Source: Candidatus Tayloriibacteriota bacterium | GTDB lineage: Bacteria > Patescibacteriota > Minisyncoccia > Phycocordibacterales > PALSA-1337 | Assembly: GCA_026395095.1 (NCBI GenBank) | Contig: JAPLZI010000023.1 | Span: 1 to 7,190 of the forward strand | Direction of reading: 5' to 3' | Length of the DNA: 7,190 nt | Shown: piece by piece, positions 1 to 4,888 of the stretch | How positions within the stretch are numbered: the first letter of the stretch is position 1 | Layout: each line of letters begins with the position of its first letter | Made by a program: the position numbers and the translations under genes | Notes under the pieces: model-generated | Told to the model about the DNA's origin: nothing | What the model saw: only the letters and a program-made list of their open reading frames with translations | Database searches by the model: none

Positions 1-404
1 ATCGTGCCAGATAGATTTTCTATGTTCTGCAGTGAAAGAATTATGATTGCGGCATCAAAAGTTCCAGACTCCGCAAAAGTAAGGGCGTCCGCCGAGGCAA
101 CATGAAAATCGACTCTGTTCGCTCGTCCATCTGCAATTGCTCGTTCCTTTGCGATTTCAATCAGTTCGTTGGACACATCTGCACCAGTTACATCGGCTCC
201 GGCCGCTTCGAGTGCCCGCGAAAAATAGCCCTGGCCGCAGGCGACATCAAGAATTTTCAGCGGCGGCTTAATTCCCGGCTTTATATCAAGCACCCGCAAA
301 AGGTTCGGTAAAATAACCTTGGCCTGAAAGGAGTCACCCGAGCTCTCTAGGAGCTCGTCATACCAGTCTGCCACCCCATTCCAGGACGTTTCTTTTTTAT
401 TCAT
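1..404 (-). CDS. Class I SAM-dependent methyltransferase (N-terminal part, runs off left edge)
   Basis: The minus strand is open from an ATG at 404 down to base 1, giving 134 visible residues; the C-terminus lies outside the window. Residues 51-59 read ILDVACGQG, the glycine-rich motif I that binds S-adenosylmethionine. An acidic residue follows at the end of strand 2 (GADVS, about 74-78), then an ADAL segment near 105 and a hydrophobic strand (FDAAIIILSLQNIE, 116-129) at the post-motif position. This order is typical of Methyltransf_11/25 proteins. The substrate cannot be told; small molecules, quinones or proteins are all possible. The N-terminal stretch with SWNGVADWYD is a common lead-in to this fold. 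The start is the first in-frame ATG of the fold; the only SD-like sequence (GAGG, 422-425) instead sits before an overlapping six-codon frame. The gene is divergent from enolase. Methyltransferase fold is confident, specificity unknown. Confidence 0.88.
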   Translation of the reverse strand, partial: MNKKETSWNGVADWYDELLESSGDSFQAKVILPNLLRVLDIKPGIKPPLKILDVACGQGYFSRALEAAGADVTGADVSNELIEIAKERAIADGRANRVDFHVASADALTFAESGTFDAAIIILSLQNIENLSGT

Positions 405-417
405 AATGAGTTTTCAT
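397..417 (-). other. Possible six-codon upstream ORF overlapping the methyltransferase start
   Basis: The frame reads MKTHYE followed by TAA. Its ATG at 417 lies 4 bases after GAGG, the best Shine-Dalgarno-like sequence near any start in this window. Its last codons overlap the methyltransferase ATG (404-402) in another frame. This could be a translational-coupling leader or chance. Confidence 0.2.
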
Positions 418-446
418 TATTCCTCGCTTGTGAGTATAATATACTC
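411..446. promoter_or_regulatory. Divergent promoter region with palindromic -10 (enolase / methyltransferase)
   Basis: On the plus strand TATAAT (435-440) is a perfect -10, with TTTTCA (411-416) as a 4/6 match to a -35 at 18-bp spacing. The expected transcription start, about 7 bases on, falls at or beside the enolase ATG (447), so the mRNA may be leaderless. The -10 is embedded in a perfect odd palindrome, GAGTATAATATACTC (432-446). Read on the minus strand this offers TATACT (438-433), with an expected start near 426 for the methyltransferase. The boxes are seen directly; promoter activity is inferred. Confidence 0.6.
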
Positions 447-1742
447 ATGACAAAAATAAAATCAGCTAAAGCAAGGGAAATCCTAGATTCGAGGGGCGAC
501 CCTACTGTAGAAGTAGATGTAATCCTAGAAAACGGCCTATTCGGGCGAGCCGCAGTGCCTTCAGGAGCTTCGACGGGAAGCCATGAGGCTATCGAACTTC
601 GAGATGGAAATTCGCGATATGGAGGCAAGGGGGTCAAGAATGCAGTCGCAAATGTGAACGAACTGATTTCCAACAGCATTCATGGCAAAGAGTTCGATCA
701 GAAGTCACTCGACAATAGATTGCTCGAGCTGGACGGCACATCCAACAAAAGCAAGTTGGGAGCAAATGCAATACTAGGGGTTTCGATGGCATTCTCGCGT
801 GTAGCCGCGCATGAAAAAAACCAGCCTCTATTCATGTATTTCAATGATCTCACAGAAAACAAACCCAAACTGACGTTGCCAGTACCATTTATGAACATCA
901 TGAATGGCGGAAAACACGCAGAGGGCTCATCCGATTTGCAGGAATACATGATCGTCCCGCACGGTTTTAAAACCTTCAGCGAAGCCTTGCGAGCCGGAGC
1001 AGAAACTTTTGAGTCTCTGAAGAAGATACTTCATGATAAAAAGCTCGGAACACTAGTCGGCGATGAGGGAGGCTTTGCTCCATCCTTGTCCACCAATGAA
1101 GCGCCCATCGAAATCATGCTCGAGGCTATCGACAAGGCTGGATATAAAGCCGGAAAACAGATTTCTCTGGCTATCGATTGTGCAGCAACTGAGTTTTATA
1201 AGAATGGCTGTTATGAACTTTCCCGCGAAAACAAAAAACTCTCGACAAAGGAAATGATTTATTGGTACGAGAACCTTGTCAGCAAGTACCCTATTGTCTC
1301 CATTGAAGATGGACTCGCGGAGGATGATTGGGACGGTTGGGTGGCGCTTACGACTAATCTGGGATCAAAGTTGGAGCTTGTCGGCGATGATCTATTTGTG
1401 ACGAATATCGAGAGGCTTGGCATCGGCATAGAGAAACACGCAGGAAATTCTATTTTGATCAAAATGAACCAGATCGGTACTGTTACGGAAGCGATTGATG
1501 CCATAAATTTGGCGAGGAAGGCAGGATATTCTGCAATCATCTCGCACCGGTCAGGAGAAACCGAGGATACTACTATTGCTGATTTTGCTGTTGGAACTGG
1601 CGTGGGGCTCCTGAAAACAGGTTCCTTGTCGCGTACCGACCGTGTGGCAAAATACAATCAACTGCTCCGGATTGAAGAAGAGCTTGGTGCAGGAGCAACT
1701 TATGCAGGTAGTGCGATTTTCGAGAAGAAAACCACAAAGTAA
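447..1742 (+). CDS. eno: Enolase (phosphopyruvate hydratase)
   Basis: Enolase interconverts 2-phosphoglycerate and phosphoenolpyruvate in cytosolic glycolysis, and needs magnesium. The 431-residue protein has normal bacterial length (E. coli about 432). All key elements are visible: the mobile loop GASTGS (40-45), NGGKHA with His157, the catalytic glutamate in VGDEGG (Glu207), metal ligands Asp244 (LAID), Glu287 (SIEDG) and Asp314 (VGDD), the catalytic lysine in ILIKMNQIG (Lys339), the SHRSGETED signature (366-374) and Lys390 near the C-terminus. Gly-Lys-His in NGGKHAEG replaces the more common Gly-Ser-His, a mild variation. The start at 447 gives a typical enolase N-terminus (KIKSAKAREILDSRG) and lies directly after a -10 box with no Shine-Dalgarno sequence. 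It appears monocistronic; no clear intrinsic terminator follows on the plus strand. Identification is essentially certain. Confidence 0.98.
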   Translation: MTKIKSAKAREILDSRGDPTVEVDVILENGLFGRAAVPSGASTGSHEAIELRDGNSRYGGKGVKNAVANVNELISNSIHGKEFDQKSLDNRLLELDGTSNKSKLGANAILGVSMAFSRVAAHEKNQPLFMYFNDLTENKPKLTLPVPFMNIMNGGKHAEGSSDLQEYMIVPHGFKTFSEALRAGAETFESLKKILHDKKLGTLVGDEGGFAPSLSTNEAPIEIMLEAIDKAGYKAGKQISLAIDCAATEFYKNGCYELSRENKKLSTKEMIYWYENLVSKYPIVSIEDGLAEDDWDGWVALTTNLGSKLELVGDDLFVTNIERLGIGIEKHAGNSILIKMNQIGTVTEAIDAINLARKAGYSAIISHRSGETEDTTIADFAVGTGVGLLKTGSLSRTDRVAKYNQLLRIEEELGAGATYAGSAIFEKKTTK

Positions 1743-1778
1743 TAATTATCACAACAAATAAGCGGCGGCACCCTTCTC

Positions 1779-1835
1779 CATTCACTAAAAATTTTTATAG
1801 ACAGTAGCAGAAATTTCTGATGAAATTTGTGAATG
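1779..1835 (+). repeat. Nested inverted repeat in the enolase 3' region
   Basis: CATTCAC (1779-1785) is perfectly complementary to GTGAATG (1829-1835). Directly inside the right arm is a second hairpin, AAATTTC-TGAT-GAAATTT (1811-1828), with a 7-bp stem and 4-base loop. AAATTT near 1790 could also pair with AAATTT at 1823-1828, extending the outer stem. No U-tract follows, so this is not a classical intrinsic terminator. It could be a 3'-end processing or stability element of the enolase mRNA. Confidence 0.4.
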
Positions 1836-1958
1836 AGAACACATGTCAACCACACTGTAAATGAAAATTTTTGAAGGATCGACATACTGGTAAGGCTGGG
1901 CGTTTGTGACGTTCATAATTCTTACTTGTTCCCTTTTCAACTGAATCAACCAATACAT
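1785..1958 (-). CDS. Doubtful small ORF, 57 residues, unknown
   Basis: A minus-strand frame from ATG 1958 to TAG 1785-1787 encodes 57 residues with mixed, non-repetitive composition, including the stretch NAQPYQYVDPSKIFIYSVVD. An internal ATG at residue 15 is an alternative start. I recognise no domain. It begins just after the minus-strand terminator (1970-1996), has no convincing promoter or Shine-Dalgarno sequence, and ends inside the inverted repeat following enolase. Chance is the more likely explanation; I list it because nothing else explains these bases. Confidence 0.15.
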   Translation of the reverse strand: MYWLIQLKREQVRIMNVTNAQPYQYVDPSKIFIYSVVDMCSHSQISSEISATVYKNF

Positions 1959-1969
1959 GAGCAAATAGA

Positions 1970-1996
1970 AAGAAAAAGCCCCCTAAAGGGGCCTTT
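1970..1996 (-). terminator. Rho-independent terminator (minus strand)
   Basis: On the minus strand AAAGGCCCC (1996-1988), a TTTA loop (1987-1984) and GGGGGCTTT (1983-1975) form a GC-rich hairpin with one mismatch. It runs into TTTTTCTTT. The plus strand reads the same hairpin followed only by TTTCTTA, so it is better in the minus direction but might also weakly stop enolase transcripts. It closes the small unit that starts near 2106. Confidence 0.75.
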
Positions 1997-2014
1997 CTTA
2001 GAGATTCTCCGCTC

Positions 2015-2074
2015 TTACTGCTGCGGAGGAACTGGTGTCGGCTTTGGGGCCGGAGGAACTGGTGCGTTTGCCAT
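2015..2074 (-). CDS. Micro-ORF, 19-residue proline-rich peptide (alternative reading of the small RNA)
   Basis: ATG 2074 to TAA 2017-2015 encodes MANAPVPPAPKPTPVPPQQ, with eight prolines in 19 residues. The 14-bp DNA repeat is in frame (period 27 bp = 9 codons), so the peptide repeats PVPP. It has no membrane segment, no signal and no Shine-Dalgarno sequence. The start lies just inside, and the stop within, the long closing stem of the candidate RNA, so translation and folding would compete. The peptide could be real, a leader peptide, or a by-product of an RNA repeat. PP motifs would stall ribosomes and call on EF-P. I recognise no family. Confidence 0.3.
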   Translation of the reverse strand: MANAPVPPAPKPTPVPPQQ

Positions 2075-2112
2075 TTTAATAAGAGCGGGTTGATTAGCTC
2101 CCGCAAGCCAAA

Positions 2113-2118
2113 ATTATA
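2113..2118 (-). promoter_or_regulatory. -10 box of the small RNA / micro-ORF unit
   Basis: The minus strand has a consensus TATAAT at 2118-2113, within AGTTGTATAATTTTGG. No good -35 is visible at 16-18 bp. The expected start is near 2106, just before the 5' hairpin at 2104-2085. Confidence 0.5.
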
Positions 2119-2217
2119 CAACTAAGATAGGCAATTTGGTATCTAGGACACCCCATTGGCCTTGTGTCAAAAAAACTTTCCAAAGAAGGCCTAGGAATGG
2201 TACTTCCCTGCCGTGAT

Positions 2218-2237
2218 GTAATTTTCCCTAAAATTAC
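2218..2237. repeat. Perfect 8-bp inverted repeat with 4-base loop
   Basis: GTAATTTT (2218-2225), CCCT, AAAATTAC (2230-2237) form a perfect hairpin 60-80 bases past the DedA-PAP2 stop codon. It is AT-rich and has no T-tract on either side, so it is a poor intrinsic terminator. It may be a 3'-end stabilising structure or a protein-binding site. Confidence 0.4.
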
Positions 2238-2296
2238 AAAACAAACACCAAAGAACATCAAGACTAACAAAAAGTTGGCAGTAGTTTATTTCGCTT

Positions 2297-3625
2297 TTAT
2301 TGCTGAATTTTACCGGCAATAAGAGTCCCAACATATCGGATAAAAAGTATCGACGCCGTGGCACAGAATATACCGAGAGACCAGCCGGCGACCACATCAG
2401 TCGCCCAATGCGCGCTTATGACGATCCTAGAGATGCCTATAGCGATGGTCAGCAGGACTGTGACTACTATGAGCAGTTCCCTATTTACCCATGATTTGAT
2501 CTTCGGAACAGCCAGATAGGTGACAACTACGAAAAACGCCGCGGCGAGTGCTGCATGGCCAGATGGAAAACTTGGCTCCAAAAAATTCGAAGCGTGATCG
2601 AAGAAGACATCGATCAAGGGCGGTGCTTGGATAGTGACAAAATTCTCTGGACGGATGCGTAAAATAATGTACTTGATCCAGCCGACCAGAAAAACAGAAG
2701 AGCCCATCGATAAGAGTAATATCGCGACAGACCGCCACTTCTTGTGCGTGGCTAGGACGATTCCGCCTATGATCGTAAATATGATGATCATTTTCGTACC
2801 ACCCAGGGCACTTATCCACGAAGCTATTAGGACTGAGATGTGCCCGAAACTGCCAGCAATAAAATTGTTCATCGTAATATTCACATAGAGATCAAAAGCG
2901 GCCATGAATGGTTCCGCCGAAAAGGCGTCCTCAAACATACGGAACATCATGAAAAGCGAGGCTAGATTTAAACCAAGCACAAAGAGCTCATAACGCCTGA
3001 ATATATGGAAACGGACATTTACGAATCTATAACCCCAAACGATAAGAATGGCGGCGATGATAGCGATGATGAGCGCGCGGCTGGTCCAGCCTGACGCCGC
3101 ATGATAACCCAAACCTAGAGCATAACCGATGATAACCGAACTCAAAACCCAAACTACAGCGCCGATTGTATTCCATATCCAGAAAGGCTTGGCCGACATT
3201 CTGTTGGCACCAACGAAAAAAGGCATCAATCCCCGAGTTACAGGATTGAAACGGCCGAAAAACAAGGCCTTACCGGTATGGGCACTAAGGAATGTCCTGG
3301 CTTTCGTGATGACAGATTCAGAAATAAAAAAAAATGGGCGGAGTCGTTCTATGAGTGGCCAGCCAAATTTTCTACCCAAGAGAAAGCTTATGTAGTCACC
3401 GAGAACTGCCCCAACTAACGCAATAATAAAAACCCAGAAAAAGTTCAAAACACCTGTTGAAACAAGGAAACCTGCTGAAATTACCGCTACATGCCCTGGA
3501 ATCGCTATCCCAACCAAAGGAAATCCCTCAAACAGAAGGATAATGAACAAAGCAATATAGCCACCGCCTACGGCAAATGAAACTAATGTGTCAGTTAATG
3601 ACGAAAAGAAATGAAGATATTCCAT
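2297..3625 (-). CDS. DedA family / PAP2 phosphatase fusion membrane protein
   Basis: Two envelope domains are fused in 442 residues. Residues about 10-178 are DedA-like: an early glutamate (FEGFP, Glu33), an IPG turn (42-44), and GRFNPVTRG (124-132) followed by GANRM and a WNTIGAVVW helix. Residues about 305-435 are a PAP2 phosphatase with all three motifs: K-x6-RP (Lys318 to Pro326), PSGH (354-357) and SR-x5-H-x3-D (Ser399, Arg400, His406, Asp410). Many hydrophobic segments lie between. PAP2 enzymes remove phosphate from lipid pyrophosphates such as undecaprenyl pyrophosphate, and some DedA proteins return undecaprenyl phosphate across the membrane; a fused recycling machine is my inference. 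An upstream in-frame ATG at 3661 would add 12 residues, but these overlap an extended -10 (3638-3646), so I prefer the start at 3625. No Shine-Dalgarno sequence is present. Confidence 0.9.
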   Translation of the reverse strand: MEYLHFFSSLTDTLVSFAVGGGYIALFIILLFEGFPLVGIAIPGHVAVISAGFLVSTGVLNFFWVFIIALVGAVLGDYISFLLGRKFGWPLIERLRPFFFISESVITKARTFLSAHTGKALFFGRFNPVTRGLMPFFVGANRMSAKPFWIWNTIGAVVWVLSSVIIGYALGLGYHAASGWTSRALIIAIIAAILIVWGYRFVNVRFHIFRRYELFVLGLNLASLFMMFRMFEDAFSAEPFMAAFDLYVNITMNNFIAGSFGHISVLIASWISALGGTKMIIIFTIIGGIVLATHKKWRSVAILLLSMGSSVFLVGWIKYIILRIRPENFVTIQAPPLIDVFFDHASNFLEPSFPSGHAALAAAFFVVVTYLAVPKIKSWVNRELLIVVTVLLTIAIGISRIVISAHWATDVVAGWSLGIFCATASILFIRYVGTLIAGKIQQ

Positions 3626-3637
3626 GGACTGGAAAAT

Positions 3638-3667
3638 ATTATACCATATGCTATCATACATTCTTAA
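3638..3667 (-). promoter_or_regulatory. Promoter of the DedA-PAP2 gene (extended -10)
   Basis: The minus strand has TTAAGA (3667-3662, 4/6 to -35), an 18-bp spacer, then TGG-TATAAT (3646-3638), an extended -10. The expected start is near 3631, only about 6 bases before ATG 3625. This placement decides the start codon, because the alternative ATG at 3661 would lie upstream of the transcript. Confidence 0.6.
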
Positions 3668-3709
3668 CAGGGCGTGAATAAATAATCAACCGCCTAAAAC
3701 CAAAAATAT

Positions 3710-3946
3710 ATGCAGAATATCATCGTTTACTCGACCCCAACTTGTGTTTATTGCAATATGGCGAAGAGTTTCTTTAAGGCAAATAGCTTCGAATACAAAG
3801 ATTTCAACGTGGCAACAGATCTAGAAAAGCGCAAGGAGATGATAGACAAAACAGGCCAAATGGGAGTTCCAGTGATAGATATAAACGGGACTGTCGTAGT
3901 GGGTTTCGACGAGGCAAAGATTCGAGCCACTCTCGGCTTGAAATAA
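3710..3946 (+). CDS. Glutaredoxin-like thiol-disulfide oxidoreductase (NrdH/Grx type)
   Basis: This 78-residue protein has a complete small thioredoxin fold. The strand NIIVYSTPTC leads into the redox motif C12-V-Y-C15. The cis-proline loop GVPVI (52-56, Pro54) precedes a last strand and the GFDEAKI helix (65-71) that usually contacts glutathione or a partner thiol. Length and motif order match small glutaredoxins and NrdH-redoxins; CVYC differs from the common CPYC and does not settle which. It would reduce disulfides in the cytoplasm, for example on ribonucleotide reductase. The stop codon abuts the next start (TAAATG), so it is probably translated together with the histidine kinase. No Shine-Dalgarno sequence precedes it, and no convincing promoter is visible between 3661 and 3709. 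Confidence 0.9.
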   Translation: MQNIIVYSTPTCVYCNMAKSFFKANSFEYKDFNVATDLEKRKEMIDKTGQMGVPVIDINGTVVVGFDEAKIRATLGLK

Positions 3947-4817
3947 ATGCACAAGGCGGTAAAAATACTGTCCTATATCGTCGCGATTATCGGCGTCGGA
4001 CTTTTAATAAGCTTTTTTGACTCGGCCAATGATTGGTTGGGTTCAACCTATCCAAATTTCCCTGTATGGGCGATGCCGCTCGTCCTTTCTATGATAATAG
4101 TCGGAATAGGCGTTCTTATCCGGAGACAGCTACATGAAGGCGAGATCCTGAAATATGAATTCATAACCACAGTCACGCACAAATTCCGGACTCCGCTAAC
4201 CCACATCAAATGGGCGACGGAGAATCTTAGAAAGGCCGCAACCGAAGCTGACCGGAATGAAAGCTTAGGATACATCGAAAATGCGAACTCGAAGCTTGTA
4301 GAGCTCACGGATCTCCTTGTGACAGCTTCCGAACCTAAAGACGATGTCTACAAATATCGGATCGAACGCGCCAATCTGTCGAGCTTTGCCGAAGAGATGA
4401 TCGTAAGTTCGGCTGATCACGCTAATGCAAAGAAAATACAGGTAATAAGGGAGATTTCCCCAGATGTTCACGCATTATTCGACGCCTCACGGCTAAAGTT
4501 CGTTTTTCAGACTCTGATCGAAAACGGGATCAATTATACCGGTCAGGGCGGACACCGTAAAAGTCACCGTAAGCGGCAATGATGCCATCTGCTCGGTCAG
4601 TGATACGGGAATAGGCATCCCGAAAAACGAAATATCGCTCATAGCCACGAAGCTCTATCGCGGCGAGAGGGCGCGCGCTACTGATACCGAAGGTATGGGC
4701 ATAGGGCTTTATATATCGCGAGGAATAATGTCACGACACCACGGCAAGCTCATAGTCGAGTCGGATGGCGAGAATAGGGGCTCGACGTTCAGTTTTACAC
4801 TACCGGCAGTGAAATAA
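3947..4817 (+). pseudogene. Histidine kinase, interrupted by a one-base frameshift
   Basis: The N-terminal frame (3947-4582, TGA) has two membrane segments (about 5-24 and 40-58) with a loop of only about 15 residues, so no extracytoplasmic sensor domain. Next come a dimerisation/phosphoacceptor domain with HKFRTPL (His78) and an ATPase domain reaching the N-box (TLIENGINYT, Asn193). After about 4550 this frame turns into GHRKSHRKRQ and stops. The next frame, from about 4551 to TAA 4815-4817, carries the rest: DTGIGIP (G1), GMGIGLYISRG (G2) and a final FTLPAVK. One extra base in GGGCGG (about 4547-4550) explains it; a two-base loss is also possible. The repaired kinase would have about 289 residues. 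The H-box has Lys-Phe in place of the usual Glu-Leu. No response regulator is in the window. Both halves look well preserved, so the break is recent, a sequencing error, or programmed. Confidence 0.85.
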
Positions 4818-4823
4818 TTCTAG

Positions 4824-4852
4824 TTGACTTTTCGGATATAATCGTATACAAT
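4824..4852 (+). promoter_or_regulatory. Promoter of the Fic gene
   Basis: TTGACT (4824-4829, 5/6 to -35), a spacer of exactly 17 bp and TACAAT (4847-4852, 5/6 to -10) make the best canonical promoter in the window. The expected start is near 4859, giving a leader of about 30 bases. The -10 is the middle unit of a 10-bp repeat array, and the neighbouring units also contain TATAAT, so other starts are possible. Confidence 0.65.
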
Positions 4853-4865
4853 CGTATATAATCTC
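4836..4865 (+). repeat. Three tandem 10-bp repeats over the Fic promoter
   Basis: ATATAATCGT (4836-4845), ATACAATCGT (4846-4855) and ATATAATCTC (4856-4865) are contiguous units. The second differs from the first at one base, the third at its last two. AT-rich sequence continues in loose 10-bp rhythm to the ATG. A period of one helical turn puts each unit on the same DNA face and overlaps the -10, as operator arrays do. A binding protein is inferred; the C-terminal winged helix of the Fic protein is one candidate. Confidence 0.55.
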
Positions 4866-4888
4866 ATATATAGGGTATATTAGATAAT

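Larger units (their letters stand above)
1970..2106 (-). ncRNA. Candidate structured small RNA (about 137 nt), novel
   Basis: A minus-strand unit is framed by a TATAAT box (2118-2113, expected start near 2106) and an intrinsic terminator (1996-1975). Inside, CCGCUCUUAUU (2088-2078) can pair with AGUAAGAGCGG (2019-2009) as an 11-bp stem, 9 bp of it perfect Watson-Crick, enclosing a loop of about 58 nt. The loop has two exact 14-nt copies of CACCAGUUCCUCCG (2064-2051 and 2037-2024), 27 nt apart, flanking a small CGGC-CCCAAA-GCCG hairpin (2052-2039). A 5' hairpin, GCGGG/CCCGC (2104-2085), competes for part of the long stem, so two folds are possible. The CCUCC motifs resemble the anti-Shine-Dalgarno tail of 16S rRNA and the C-rich motifs of mRNA-binding sRNAs. 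The same bases also encode a 19-codon ORF. I do not recognise the family; it fits neither 6S, tmRNA nor SRP RNA. Confidence 0.5.
1743..2296. other. 554-base region without an obvious protein gene
   Basis: This is the longest stretch without a convincing protein-coding gene. It contains an inverted repeat next to the end of enolase (1779-1835), a doubtful 57-codon minus frame (1785-1958), a compact minus-strand unit with -10 box, structured RNA, micro-ORF and terminator (about 1970-2118), and an isolated perfect hairpin (2218-2237). The stretches 2119-2217 and 2238-2296 show nothing further that I can support; no clear terminator for the DedA-PAP2 gene is visible there. Confidence 0.7.

Noticed and set aside
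339..357. Inverted repeat CGAGCTC-TCTAG-GAGCTCG
   Set aside because: It lies inside the well-formed methyltransferase N-terminus, is explained by its codons, and has no T-tract or other regulatory context.
1259..1657. 132-codon minus-strand open frame inside enolase
   Set aside because: It is antisense to a highly conserved enolase region and has no recognisable domain; a shadow of the real gene.
1970..2106. tmRNA, 6S RNA or SRP RNA as identity of the small RNA
   Set aside because: There is no tRNA-like end or hydrophobic tag for tmRNA, it is too short and differently shaped for 6S, and it lacks the SRP domain IV loop (GGAA/AGCAG arrangement).
1846..2121. 91-codon minus-strand open frame across the small-RNA unit
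   Set aside because: It reads through the terminator hairpin and the repeats in a different frame from the micro-ORF, starts within the -10 region, and its composition is not protein-like.
4570..4582. TGA at the end of the first kinase frame as a recoded codon (TGA = Gly or Trp, as in some CPR lineages)
   Set aside because: Reading through TGA in that frame gives no kinase motifs; the DTGIGIP and GMGIGLY boxes are in another frame, so the cause is a frameshift, not a code change.
4836..4865. CRISPR-like or transposon-end repeat
   Set aside because: The 10-bp units are contiguous without spacers and there is no transposase or target duplication; promoter-associated repeat is the better reading.
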